A stretch of 64,000 nucleotides of DNA from Cohnella thailandensis (GTDB taxonomy: Bacteria; Bacillota; Bacilli; Paenibacillales; Paenibacillaceae): NCBI RefSeq assembly GCF_014212135.1, contig NZ_JACJVQ010000008.1, forward strand, positions 124,001 to 188,000, in the 5' to 3' direction. The position numbers and the translations under genes are program-made. The notes beneath the pieces were generated by a model. The model was not told the DNA's origin, did not search any database, and worked only from the letters and a program-made list of their open reading frames with translations. Positions 1-7,715 of this stretch are shown in pieces. Position 1 is the stretch's first letter. Each line of letters begins with the position of its first letter.

Positions 1-1
1 A

Positions 2-856
2 GCGACCGGCCGGCAGGGAGGGGCGACGGCCCGCCGCCTTCTCGCGGACGGTTGGAAGGTGCGGGCGTTCACCCGCGACGCTTCGAGCGCGGCCGCGTCG
101 GCGCTCGCTCGGGCGGGGGCGGAACTGCGCGAAGGGAATATGGAAGACCGGCCGTCCCTGGTCAAGGCAATGGAAGGAGCCTACGGAGTCTTCAGCGTGC
201 AGCCGCCCGAGTGGGATCCGAGCGATGCAGCGGCCAAGCGGGAGATCCGGCTCGGGGTCCAAGTCGCCGACGCCGCGAAGCAAGCCGGAGTCCGGCATTA
301 CGTCTATTCGTCGGTCGGTGGCGCGGACAGGCAGTCGAGGTTCCGCTATCTGGCCAAGACGGAGATCGAACGCCACGTTCGCGAGATCGGGCTTCAGGCC
401 ACGGTGCTGCGGCCCGCCGGGTTCATGGAGAGCTACGCGAAACCGATGTTCGGCCTCCGCCAAGGAAAGCTGACCGACGGGATGAGACCGGACGTGCCGG
501 TCAAGCTGATCGCCGTAGAGGATATCGGCGCGTTCGCCGGAATGGCCTTCCGCGAGCCGCAAACGTTCATCGGAAGAACGATCGAGCTGGCCGGCGACGC
601 TCCGACCTCGACCGCGCTGGCAGCTTCCCTCTCGAGGGCGCTTCGGCGGCCGATCCGTTACGAGCGGATTCCGATCGAGACCATTCGAAGCCTTAACGGG
701 ACTCTTGCCTCGATCTACGAATGGCTTAACGGCGAGAGCTACGAGGTCGATTTCGCCGAGCTGCGGCGTCTCCACCCCGGGCTCATGACGTTCGACGATT
801 GGCTGGCTCGCCAAGGAACCCAATATCTTAAGGCAAGTTTAGAGGCGTCGGAATAG
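2..856 (+). CDS. NmrA-family NAD(P)-binding protein (5' end outside window)
   Basis: The reading frame is open from base 2 and begins inside a TGRQGGATARRLL motif, the glycine-rich NAD(P)-binding turn of an atypical short-chain dehydrogenase (Rossmann fold). The true start therefore lies upstream of the window, and the GTG at base 59 is internal. The remainder (KQAGVRHYVYSSVGG, LRPAGFMESYAKP, a C-terminal substrate cap) fits the NmrA/HSCARG family, whose members act as NADP-sensing regulators or as quinone/isoflavone-type reductases. About 284 residues are present, close to full family length. The protein is cytosolic with no signal peptide. The substrate cannot be told from sequence. A hairpin terminator follows directly, so it ends its transcription unit. 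Confidence 0.85.
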   Translation, partial: ATGRQGGATARRLLADGWKVRAFTRDASSAAASALARAGAELREGNMEDRPSLVKAMEGAYGVFSVQPPEWDPSDAAAKREIRLGVQVADAAKQAGVRHYVYSSVGGADRQSRFRYLAKTEIERHVREIGLQATVLRPAGFMESYAKPMFGLRQGKLTDGMRPDVPVKLIAVEDIGAFAGMAFREPQTFIGRTIELAGDAPTSTALAASLSRALRRPIRYERIPIETIRSLNGTLASIYEWLNGESYEVDFAELRRLHPGLMTFDDWLARQGTQYLKASLEASE

Positions 857-870
857 CGGTTCATGACGGG

Positions 871-901
871 AGACTCGTCCGGGCGGAACGAGTCTTCTTT
901 G
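871..901 (+). terminator. Rho-independent terminator after NmrA-like gene
   Basis: Inverted repeat AGACTCGT / ACGAGTCT (871-878 and 888-895) with a 9-base loop, followed by a T-rich run, 15 bases after the stop codon. Confidence 0.7.
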
Positions 902-902
902 C

Positions 903-931
903 TTGGCGCGGCAAGGATCGTATTGTATGAT
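903..931 (+). promoter_or_regulatory. Sigma-A-type promoter of the nucleotidase gene
   Basis: TTGGCG (903-908) and TATGAT (926-931) are separated by exactly 17 bases, about 40 bases upstream of the ATG at 973. Confidence 0.55.
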
Positions 932-972
932 CGGAATTAGAGACCATAATTAGACAAATAAGGAGCCGAGAG

Positions 973-2598
973 ATGAAACCGATGCTTGAACCGAATGGAG
1001 AGATTTCCGACTTTACCCTTACGATTCTCTATACGACCGACGTGCACGGCAACGTTCTGCCCCACCATTATGCCAACAACGAGCCGAGTCCGACGGGCTT
1101 TGCCCGGCTGGCTCCCCTCATTCGCGCGGAACGGGCACGACACGAACATACTCTTCTCCTCGACAACGGCGATCTTATTCAAGGCACTCCTTTTACCTAC
1201 TACTATTCCCGGTTCGCGAGCGATGCGCCTCATCCCATGATCCGCGTCCTGAACGAGCTCGGCTACGAGGGGGCGGTGATCGGCAATCACGAATTCAATT
1301 ATGGAATGGACTTGCTGAACAAGGCGGTCCGGGAATCGAATTTTCCTTGGATGGCGGCGAATATCGTGGGCGCGGAGAGCGGGGAGCCTTACTTCGGCAA
1401 GCCATATCTGATCAAGGAGTATCCCGGCGGCGTGCGGGTCGGCGTTCTCGGCCTTACCACGCAATACATCCCGAATTGGGAGCATCCCCGCAACGTGACC
1501 GGGCTTGCCTTCAAGGACGCTTGCGAAACGGCGAAGCGTTGGGTTAAGCACCTTCGGGAAGAGGAGCGCGCGGACCTGGTCGTCGTCGCTTATCACGGCG
1601 GATTCGAGAGGAGCCTGGAGACGGGCGAGCTTACCGAGAACGAGACCGGAGAGAACCAGGGCTACCGGATCTGCATGGAGGTTCCGGGCATCGACATTCT
1701 GCTGACGGGCCATCAGCATCGCGAGATCGACGGGGCTTATATCAACGGGGTTCGGATCATCCAGGCCGGAGGCATGGGCATGCATCTCGGGATGGCTCAG
1801 GCGACCTTGGCACGGGAAAACGGGGCTTGGCGCGTAACCGGAACCGATTCGAAGCTCCTGCATCAAGGCGAATACGTTCCCGATCCGGCGGTCGTGGAGA
1901 TCGTCTCCGAGACCGAGGAAGGCACGCAGGGCTGGCTCGACCAGCCGATCGGCTTCGTGGAAGGCGACATGACGATCGTCGACCCGATGAAGGCGCGCCT
2001 TACGGAACACCCGTACATCGAGTTTCTGAACCGCGTCCAGATGGAGGCGGCGGAGGCGGATATCTCGTGCACCTCCCTCTTCGACAATTGGTCGCCGGGC
2101 TTCGGCAGCCGGATCACGATGCGGGAGATTGTCGCCAACTATATTTACCCGAACACGCTGAAAGTGCTGCGAGTGTCCGGACAAGACATCAAGGATGCGC
2201 TCGAGCGCTCCGCGACCTACTTCGAATACGAGGACGGCGCCGCGAAGGTCAGCGCCTCCTTCTCCGATCCGAAGCCGCAGCATTACAACTACGACATGTG
2301 GGAAGGCATCGACTACGAGCTCGACATCGCCCGCCCGCATGGAGACCGTGTCGTCAAGCTGGAGAAGGACGGCAAGCCGATCGACCCGGCCGGAGAATAC
2401 GACGTCGCCATGAACAACTACCGGGCCGTCGGCGGCGGGGAGTACCCGATGTTCAAGGACAAGCCGGTCGTTCGCGACATTACGGTGGACGTCTCAGAGC
2501 TATTGGCCAACTATATTATGGAAAAGGGCACGATCCAAGCTTCGGTGAACCGGAACTGGAAGGTGACGGCGAACGGGGTCGAGGTCGTAACGGAATAG
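973..2598 (+). CDS. 5'-nucleotidase / 2',3'-cyclic phosphodiesterase family protein
   Basis: A two-domain metallophosphoesterase of the UshA/CpdB family. The N-terminal calcineurin-like domain carries the dinuclear-metal motifs in order: DVHGN (residues 23-27), DNGD (64-67), GNHE (104-107), H208 in AYHGG and TGHQH (245-249). A C-terminal 5'-nucleotidase substrate-binding domain spans about 330-510. It should remove phosphate from nucleotides or open 2',3'-cyclic nucleotides. Unlike classical UshA there is no signal peptide (N terminus MKPMLEPNGEISDF), so a cytosolic role like that of Bacillus YunD is more likely. The start is fixed by AAGGAG 9 bases upstream. It is monocistronic, with its own promoter and a shared terminator. 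The exact substrate is unknown. Confidence 0.9.
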   Translation: MKPMLEPNGEISDFTLTILYTTDVHGNVLPHHYANNEPSPTGFARLAPLIRAERARHEHTLLLDNGDLIQGTPFTYYYSRFASDAPHPMIRVLNELGYEGAVIGNHEFNYGMDLLNKAVRESNFPWMAANIVGAESGEPYFGKPYLIKEYPGGVRVGVLGLTTQYIPNWEHPRNVTGLAFKDACETAKRWVKHLREEERADLVVVAYHGGFERSLETGELTENETGENQGYRICMEVPGIDILLTGHQHREIDGAYINGVRIIQAGGMGMHLGMAQATLARENGAWRVTGTDSKLLHQGEYVPDPAVVEIVSETEEGTQGWLDQPIGFVEGDMTIVDPMKARLTEHPYIEFLNRVQMEAAEADISCTSLFDNWSPGFGSRITMREIVANYIYPNTLKVLRVSGQDIKDALERSATYFEYEDGAAKVSASFSDPKPQHYNYDMWEGIDYELDIARPHGDRVVKLEKDGKPIDPAGEYDVAMNNYRAVGGGEYPMFKDKPVVRDITVDVSELLANYIMEKGTIQASVNRNWKVTANGVEVVTE

Positions 2599-2614
2599 AA
2601 GTCCGCGCGAACGA

Positions 2615-2643
2615 AAACCGCCTCTCCGCGAGGCGGTTTCTTC
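2615..2643. terminator. Bidirectional terminator between convergent genes
   Basis: Perfect 10-bp stem AAACCGCCTC / GAGGCGGTTT (2615-2624, 2630-2639) with short T runs on both strands. It lies between the nucleotidase (+) and the small membrane protein (-). Confidence 0.7.
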
Positions 2644-2651
2644 GTTAGGCA

Positions 2652-2954
2652 TTAGCCGTACATGAAGAACAAAACAAGCGGAACGATCCAGAGCAGCGGC
2701 AGCAGGTTCATCCAAGCCGCCCGTTTGAACTTCCCCTTGTGGTAGAAGATCCAGCAAGTCACGGCCGCGCCGACGAAAGCGGCGGGATAAAGCCAGACGA
2801 AGAACATGAGGCCGAGGCCCGCGATGCTGCTGAGCGCGTTCGGATCGGCGAACGCCATGATCGACGTGAGCGCGACCAGAAACCACGGGGCGCACATAAG
2901 CAGATAGATAAACTGGGAGAGGAGAAGGTATAACGCTGTTTTGACGTTTTTCAA
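2652..2954 (-). CDS. Small three-helix membrane protein, unknown function
   Basis: A 100-residue hydrophobic protein with three predicted membrane helices (about residues 6-32, 45-67 and 81-98), separated by a short basic loop YHKGKFKRA. The start is a TTG at 2954 preceded by AGGTGAG with 8-base spacing, and no better start exists nearby. I do not recognise a family. It stands alone between the nucleotidase and a GNAT acetyltransferase on the same strand. The coding call rests on the SD sequence, the hydrophobic periodicity and the terminator that follows. Confidence 0.75.
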   Translation of the reverse strand: MKNVKTALYLLLSQFIYLLMCAPWFLVALTSIMAFADPNALSSIAGLGLMFFVWLYPAAFVGAAVTCWIFYHKGKFKRAAWMNLLPLLWIVPLVLFFMYG

Positions 2955-3005
2955 AGGGAGATTCTCACCTTTCGGACATAAGGGTTATGAGAAGCTTAAT
3001 CTTTT

Positions 3006-3512
3006 TTACTTAAATCGGCTGCAAAATTGCGAGAAAGCTTCAAAGGATGCGGAATAGATATGGAACTCGCCGTAGGGGGTATTCTTCGTCTCGATCCTGC
3101 CGGCGAACTTGCCGTAAAGCCTGTTCGTATAGCCATTGTGAGCAAAGGTTGGGAGCCTCACCTCGACCGCCTCGGAGGAAGCGTCCTTGATCTGCTCGGC
3201 CAGCACCTGAAGGCCTCTGATAAAGGTGCGATTGCCTCGATATTCCTCCTTAAAATAACTGTTGATCAGAACGGCTATTTCCTTGTTTTCGAAGCCGTTT
3301 TCTTCCATCCCCAGCGTAAAACCTCCGATTCCGATCACCTCGTTCTTTCCGTTAACCAGAATGGCGGCCCTTCCTTTGCGCATGACGTTCTTGATATCCG
3401 TCAACGCATGCTTCACCTGATAGCCAGGAATGATGCCGTTCCGATGTTCCAGGTAGAATTCGGAGAACCGGCTCCATTGTCCGATGCTTGAGCAAATCTC
3501 GAAGGTTACCAT
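3006..3512 (-). CDS. GNAT-family N-acetyltransferase-like protein
   Basis: 168 residues with a GNAT-like arrangement: an N-terminal helix pair, the strand AAILVNGKNEVIGIGGF, then KEIAVLINSYFKEEYRGNRTF, where the EEYRGNRTFIRGL stretch resembles the acetyl-CoA pyrophosphate loop (motif A). The C-terminal region with GYTNRLYGKFAG fits motif B. The start ATG has GAGGGGG upstream. The acceptor substrate is unknown. No operon partner is evident, because the next minus-strand gene upstream is separated by an AT-rich region holding an opposing promoter. The family assignment is from motifs only. Confidence 0.65.
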   Translation of the reverse strand: MVTFEICSSIGQWSRFSEFYLEHRNGIIPGYQVKHALTDIKNVMRKGRAAILVNGKNEVIGIGGFTLGMEENGFENKEIAVLINSYFKEEYRGNRTFIRGLQVLAEQIKDASSEAVEVRLPTFAHNGYTNRLYGKFAGRIETKNTPYGEFHIYSASFEAFSQFCSRFK

Positions 3513-3560
3513 TCCGTCGCCCCCTCTCTCCGTCGTCTTCTAGAACTTATATTTTTTATA

Positions 3561-3589
3561 TTGCATAATAATATTATTTAGATTATATT
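3561..3589 (+). promoter_or_regulatory. Strong sigma-A-type promoter facing a micro-ORF
   Basis: TTGCAT (3561-3566) and TATATT (3584-3589) with a 17-base AT-rich spacer. No annotated-size gene lies downstream on this strand, only the 21-codon ORF at 3623. Confidence 0.5.
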
Positions 3590-3622
3590 TCTATCTATCC
3601 CAATTTAAGGTGGTGTTAGAGA

Positions 3623-3688
3623 ATGGGTGCACCGGCATGCAATGCTCCGATGGCTTCGGGAGTACAGAGAGACCCGGCCGACGTATAA
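3623..3688 (+). CDS. Possible 21-residue peptide or leader ORF
   Basis: ATG at 3623 follows AAGGTGG (3607-3613) by 9 bases and encodes MGAPACNAPMASGV followed by QRDPADV. It is preceded by a near-consensus promoter (3561-3589) and followed by a GC-rich hairpin (3707-3728, TGGCCGGC / GCCGGCCA) without a clear T run. No same-strand gene lies downstream, so this would be a free-standing short transcript of roughly 150 bases encoding a Cys-containing peptide, or a small RNA. No homologue is recognised and coding is uncertain. Confidence 0.3.
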   Translation: MGAPACNAPMASGVQRDPADV

Positions 3689-3736
3689 ACGAATCGTTCG
3701 CAGCGGTGGCCGGCCTCGATGCCGGCCATTCGCCGT

Positions 3737-4213
3737 TCAGCGCAAGGGTACGAACAAATAGAAATCCATCTCTCCGCTAGGACGCTGAACGGTCTTGAGA
3801 AGCTCAGCCCTCTTCCGGAACCTCCGCCTGTTCTCCTCCGTCGGTCCCGCGTAGAACACGATTTCCCTCCAGCCCGCCTGCGATTGCCGCAAGTGCTTCA
3901 GAAGCGCTCGATACCCGGCAAGCAGAACCGCTCCGCCTCTCCAGCGATCCTCGATATAAAGCAAATGAACTTGAATGCGGGCACGATCCTTGTAGCGGTC
4001 GTCCTCCGCCCCAGCCGTATAGGCGACCGCGGACACGACGGCTCCCGATTCATCCTTGCCGATGAGCAAGCCGTTGTCTTCCAGGGTGTAAATGAGCAAA
4101 TGAATGACCGTACTCCACTTGAACGGGGTTCCGAGCCTCTCCGCGTTGCGGCATAGAAACATCGCGCCGTCGGCCTGTTCCTCTTCGGTACTTGCGATCG
4201 ACCAGACGATCAT
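3737..4213 (-). CDS. GNAT-like acetyltransferase coupled to ABC exporter
   Basis: 158 residues. The central strand-loop-helix HLLYIEDRWRGGAVLLAGYRALL resembles GNAT motif A, and EIVFYAGPTEENRRRFRKR resembles motif B. The start codon overlaps the stop of the upstream ABC exporter gene (ATGA, 4 bases), so the two are translationally coupled and probably work together, for example by modifying an exported compound or conferring self-protection. That role is inference from position only. The acceptor is unknown. Confidence 0.6.
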   Translation of the reverse strand: MIVWSIASTEEEQADGAMFLCRNAERLGTPFKWSTVIHLLIYTLEDNGLLIGKDESGAVVSAVAYTAGAEDDRYKDRARIQVHLLYIEDRWRGGAVLLAGYRALLKHLRQSQAGWREIVFYAGPTEENRRRFRKRAELLKTVQRPSGEMDFYLFVPLR

Positions 4214-6378
4214 GGGGCAGCACTCCTAGACATGGATTGGCGTTGCTGAAGAGTAGCTTCGAGCGATTCCCGGATAGCGGGGTACCGGCGGAGCAATGGG
4301 TGAAACTGCTCGCCGGAGAGCGTCAGGCAGACGCAAGGAGCAAGCGCCGCGATGCTTGCCGTTCTCGGGACATGGCGCAGCAAAGCGATCTCCCCGAAGT
4401 GGTCGCCGTCTTCCAAGACGGCAACCGTCTTGCTCTCTCCCGTCTCCGGATGGGCGACCGCGACTTCAACCTTGCCTCGGGCGAGGATATAAAACTTGTC
4501 GCCTTCGTCTCCTTGCTCCATGATCCGTTCTCCCGCTTCGAACCTCTCCGTCGCGAATAAACCGGAGATCTCCCTAAGGGCACTCTCGGGAAGCCCGCCG
4601 AAGAAGGGAAGCCGGGCAAGTCGGGACGCTTCCACCCGGGCGTTCCCTCCTCCCTTGGAGAAGATGAACCCCTGCTGCTTGTCCCACATGCGGCGGTAGG
4701 GACCGTTCCGTTCCAGCAAGCTCTCATGGGAGCCGGTCTCGGCGACCTCCCCCCGCTCCAGGACGATAATTCGATCCGACAGGGCGGCATGGGACAACCG
4801 ATGGGTAACCGAGACGACCGCCCGGCTTCGGGCGACCGAAAGGAGAGTTTCGCTCACCGCCTGCTCCGTCTCCGGGTCCAGCGCGGACGTCGCTTCGTCC
4901 AAGAACAGAACCCGCGGCTTGCGGACAAGAGCCCGGGCGAGCGCGATTCGCTGCCTCTGTCCTCCGGACAGGCTATCGCCTTGGGAATGAACGACGGTAT
5001 CGTAGCCGCCCTCGAACCTCGCGATCGCGTCGTGAATGCCGGCGGCTTGAGCAGCCTCTTCGATCTCCCGCTCGGAAGCGTCCGGCTTGCCCATCCGGAT
5101 ATTGTCACGAATCGTTCCGTTAAACAGGACGGAGTCCTGCAACACCATCCCGACCTGTCCGAGCAGGGAGTCGTAGACGGTATCGCGCACGTCGACTCCG
5201 TCGTAGAGCACGGCGCCGCCCGAAGGCTCCTCGAATCGAAGCAGCAGCTGCAGAAGCGTGCTTTTGCCCGAACCGCTGGCTCCGACGATGCAGGTGTATC
5301 CCGAAGCCGGAATGACGAGATCGATCCCCTTCAGCACCAGTTGTCCGGGGACATACTCGTAGGAGACGCCGCGAAGCTCCAACGCCCGGCGGATCGGAGG
5401 AAGCTCGAGCGTGCCTCCTTCCGCCACGTCCGGCTTCCAATCGAACACCTCCTGCAGCCGATTAAAGCTTGTCCTCGAATTCAGAATCGAAGGCAGCAGC
5501 GACGTTAACCCGAACAACGACTGTCCCACCGTGATAAAGATCGAATTATAGGCGATAAAAGTACCGATTGTGAGATGCTCGTTGAAGGTCAGATAACTCC
5601 CGTAACCGAGAACGATCGCCGACAGCGCCGAAACGGCCAAGAGAGGAAGGCGGTTCAGGTTCGAATCGACGAAGCTTCTTCGCACCCCGATCGACAGCAT
5701 CGACCGCAAATTCGCCTCCACCTTCTCCTGCATGGCGAGCCTCAGATTGAAGCCTCGAACGACCTTGTAGCCGGCGACGTTCTCGTTGATCGCATGATTG
5801 AAGTTTTGCAGCTGCTCATAGTAGGCGCCGGACAGCTTCAGAGATCGGGCTTTAAGCAGCCGGTACGGCAAGAACAGCAGCGCGGAGCCCGCGATAGCGA
5901 CGAGAGTCAGCCTCCATTCGGTCCCGAACAGAATCGCCAGTCCTGCCGCTACGCTTAACGACAGCGTTAATCCGGACGACATCGTCTGTATGGCGGCCAG
6001 CTGAATGTTCGGGATGTCCTCCCTGTACCTGGCGAGGAGATCGCCTAGCCGGAACCGCTCGTAGAACCGTTGGGACTGAGGCTGCATATGCCGAAACAGC
6101 TTCATCCGGTAATCGAACAAGAGCTTGCTGCCGAGCCTCGCTCTGGCATAGTCGCCCGCAATGCCGAACGACACGTTCAGCACCCCGATCAGAAGCAGCG
6201 AGCCGACGAGGATCGCGAGCACGGAGGCGTCTTTAGGAAGCAGAGCCTTATCGATCAGGTATTTATAGCTTATCGCCGAGAGATAGGAGAAGAGGAGATC
6301 GAACAAGCCCCCTGCGGCGATCAGAGCAAACAGAATCGGAGACGAGCGAATCGAGGACATGATCGTCTTGAACAGCAT
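4210..6378 (-). CDS. ABC exporter fused to C-terminal cyclic-nucleotide-binding domain
   Basis: 722 residues. Residues 1-310 form a type IV ABC-exporter membrane domain. Residues 330-570 form the nucleotide-binding domain, with Walker A GASGSGKS (366-373), Q-loop VLQDS, signature LSGGQ (470-474), Walker B LFLDEAT and switch His in SVTHR. Residues 588-710 form a CRP-like cNMP-binding domain whose phosphate-binding cassette FGEIALL...PRTAS (661-675) is intact, including the Glu and Arg that contact a cyclic nucleotide. There is no peptidase C39 domain. It probably exports a lipid, peptide or drug as a homodimer, with activity gated by a small ligand. GGAGGGAAG precedes the start. It is the first gene of a two-gene operon with a GNAT-like gene. 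A 35-base motif shared with the kinase operon lies upstream. Confidence 0.88.
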   Translation of the reverse strand: MLFKTIMSSIRSSPILFALIAAGGLFDLLFSYLSAISYKYLIDKALLPKDASVLAILVGSLLLIGVLNVSFGIAGDYARARLGSKLLFDYRMKLFRHMQPQSQRFYERFRLGDLLARYREDIPNIQLAAIQTMSSGLTLSLSVAAGLAILFGTEWRLTLVAIAGSALLFLPYRLLKARSLKLSGAYYEQLQNFNHAINENVAGYKVVRGFNLRLAMQEKVEANLRSMLSIGVRRSFVDSNLNRLPLLAVSALSAIVLGYGSYLTFNEHLTIGTFIAYNSIFITVGQSLFGLTSLLPSILNSRTSFNRLQEVFDWKPDVAEGGTLELPPIRRALELRGVSYEYVPGQLVLKGIDLVIPASGYTCIVGASGSGKSTLLQLLLRFEEPSGGAVLYDGVDVRDTVYDSLLGQVGMVLQDSVLFNGTIRDNIRMGKPDASEREIEEAAQAAGIHDAIARFEGGYDTVVHSQGDSLSGGQRQRIALARALVRKPRVLFLDEATSALDPETEQAVSETLLSVARSRAVVSVTHRLSHAALSDRIIVLERGEVAETGSHESLLERNGPYRRMWDKQQGFIFSKGGGNARVEASRLARLPFFGGLPESALREISGLFATERFEAGERIMEQGDEGDKFYILARGKVEVAVAHPETGESKTVAVLEDGDHFGEIALLRHVPRTASIAALAPCVCLTLSGEQFHPLLRRYPAIRESLEATLQQRQSMSRSAAP

Positions 6379-6415
6379 GCACCCTTCCCTCCGATAGGCC
6401 TAAAGACTGAATGAA

Positions 6416-6479
6416 TACCCTTCATTGTAGGGCTTGAGACTGTACGCAGAATGAAAAGAAAGCGCTTCATGTCAGGTTT
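6416..6479 (-). promoter_or_regulatory. ABC exporter promoter with 35-base shared motif
   Basis: On the minus strand a 35-base element (6479-6445) is followed after 15 bases by a TACAAT -10 box. The same element, with 31 of 35 bases identical and the same 15-base distance to a -10, sits upstream of the hybrid kinase gene. No good -35 exists, so it looks activator-dependent. The likely binder is the SARP-like regulator encoded next door (inference). Confidence 0.6.
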
Positions 6480-6506
6480 GCGGGTCAAACTTTATCAAAT
6501 TTCGGC

Positions 6507-6553
6507 GAAAAACAAGAAAAGCCTTCGATTAGATCGATATCCTAATCGAAGGC
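6507..6553 (-). terminator. Terminator of the kinase/regulator operon
   Basis: Perfect 12-bp stem (6521-6532 and 6542-6553) followed on the minus strand by TTTTCTTGTTTTT. It sits 20 bases after the response regulator stop codon. Confidence 0.88.
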
Positions 6554-6572
6554 AAACTTCCCGGCGTTAAGC

Positions 6573-7715
6573 CTATGGACGTTCAAAGCAGGCGGCGGGG
6601 TTCGCCCGCAAGCGGGACCAATCGAGCTCGCCCGAATCCTCTTCCAGATCGAGGAGATCGAACATGGTCTCCCAGTACTTCTTGGCCTCCTTCTCTCTGT
6701 CCAACAGAAGAAGGAGCGCGATCATTCTGGCATGAAGCTTCGCGTCCAGCGGCTGCAGCTGAACCCATTTCTGCATCGGATTCAGAGCGATCTCGTATCG
6801 CTTCTGCTCTACGTAGGTACCGACCATCGCCTCAAGCAGCCTGCCGAATGTCAGCTCCAGCTCGGCCTGCCTCGGCGCCGCCCAGCCGTAGCCGCTTCCG
6901 GCCAGGTACCCGTCTCCGTAAAGCTGAATCGCCTGCAGGACGTTCGTCAGGGAGGACGTGCTCTCCACCTGCCGAACGGCCGCCTCGAACCGAAGCACGT
7001 CGTCGTCTAGCCGTTTGTTCCAGCGCAAGCCATAGCTTCCGCCCGCCGTCTTCGTCTGCTCCACGATTCCGTTCAGTCCGCAAGCCTCCAGGTCTTTTCT
7101 CAGCTGATAGACCGTCGAATGCAGGTTGACCTGGGCCCGCTCCACGTCGCCCCCCTGCCAGATATCCTCGAGGATTTGAGCTTTGCTCACCGGCTTGTCC
7201 CCATGGTGATGCAGATAGGCGAGCAGCTCCCGGCTCTTGGAATTGCGAAACCGCACCGACTCTCCCGTCTCCGTCGTGACGGAGAAGGGACCGAAGCTGC
7301 GTACGGCGATCTTCCTCTCCGAAGCTTCCTCCGACGGATCGCGAACCGTATTCCGCTTCCGAAGGCGGCCGAGCGTTCTGGCCAGATCGTCTCCCGTGAT
7401 CGGCTTTAGCAAATAATCCAGAGCTTCCACGTCGAACGCCTCCCGCGCGTATTCTTCGTATGCCGTCAGGAAAGCGATATGGATCTCCGGCCGAACCGCC
7501 TGCAGCCGGCGAGCCAGCTCCAATCCGTGAAGCCCCGGCATCTCCATGTCCAGAAGCGCCAGCTCGACGGGCTCCGAATGGGTCAACGCGTATTCGAGCA
7601 ACGACTTCGGACTGTCGAACAGCCCGGCCACCTGCACTCCCTCCATCGTCTGCAGAAGCTTGCCTAACCGATTCAGCGCGGGCAGTTCGTCGTCAACGGC
7701 TATTACCCGAATCAT
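6573..7715 (-). CDS. SARP-like response regulator (REC-wHTH-BTAD)
   Basis: 380 residues from the ATG at 7715. That start is chosen because GGAAGGGGG lies 7 bases upstream and [10 protein letters not shown] is a canonical REC start; a longer frame would add 22 unlikely residues. The REC domain (1-120) has acidic pocket DDE (8-10), phosphoacceptor D56 in LLDMEMPG, T84 and K104 (LLKP). An OmpR-type winged helix follows (about 135-215, [22 protein letters not shown]), then a bacterial transcriptional activation domain rich in helices (about 235-370). It overlaps the end of the hybrid kinase gene by 23 bases, so the two are coupled partners. Likely targets are its own operon and the ABC exporter, through the shared 35-base motif. 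Confidence 0.9.
   Translation of the reverse strand: MIRVIAVDDELPALNRLGKLLQTMEGVQVAGLFDSPKSLLEYALTHSEPVELALLDMEMPGLHGLELARRLQAVRPEIHIAFLTAYEEYAREAFDVEALDYLLKPITGDDLARTLGRLRKRNTVRDPSEEASERKIAVRSFGPFSVTTETGESVRFRNSKSRELLAYLHHHGDKPVSKAQILEDIWQGGDVERAQVNLHSTVYQLRKDLEACGLNGIVEQTKTAGGSYGLRWNKRLDDDVLRFEAAVRQVESTSSLTNVLQAIQLYGDGYLAGSGYGWAAPRQAELELTFGRLLEAMVGTYVEQKRYEIALNPMQKWVQLQPLDAKLHARMIALLLLLDREKEAKKYWETMFDLLDLEEDSGELDWSRLRANPAACFERP

Noticed and set aside
937-2340. 467-residue minus-strand ORF opposite the nucleotidase gene
   Set aside because: Shadow frame in GC-rich DNA; the plus strand encodes a complete metallophosphoesterase with promoter and SD.
6461-6470. Stand-alone CcpA cre site in the 35-base motif
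   Set aside because: AAAGCGCTTC resembles half a cre, but the second copy of the motif keeps it less well than the rest; the longer conserved element is the better explanation.
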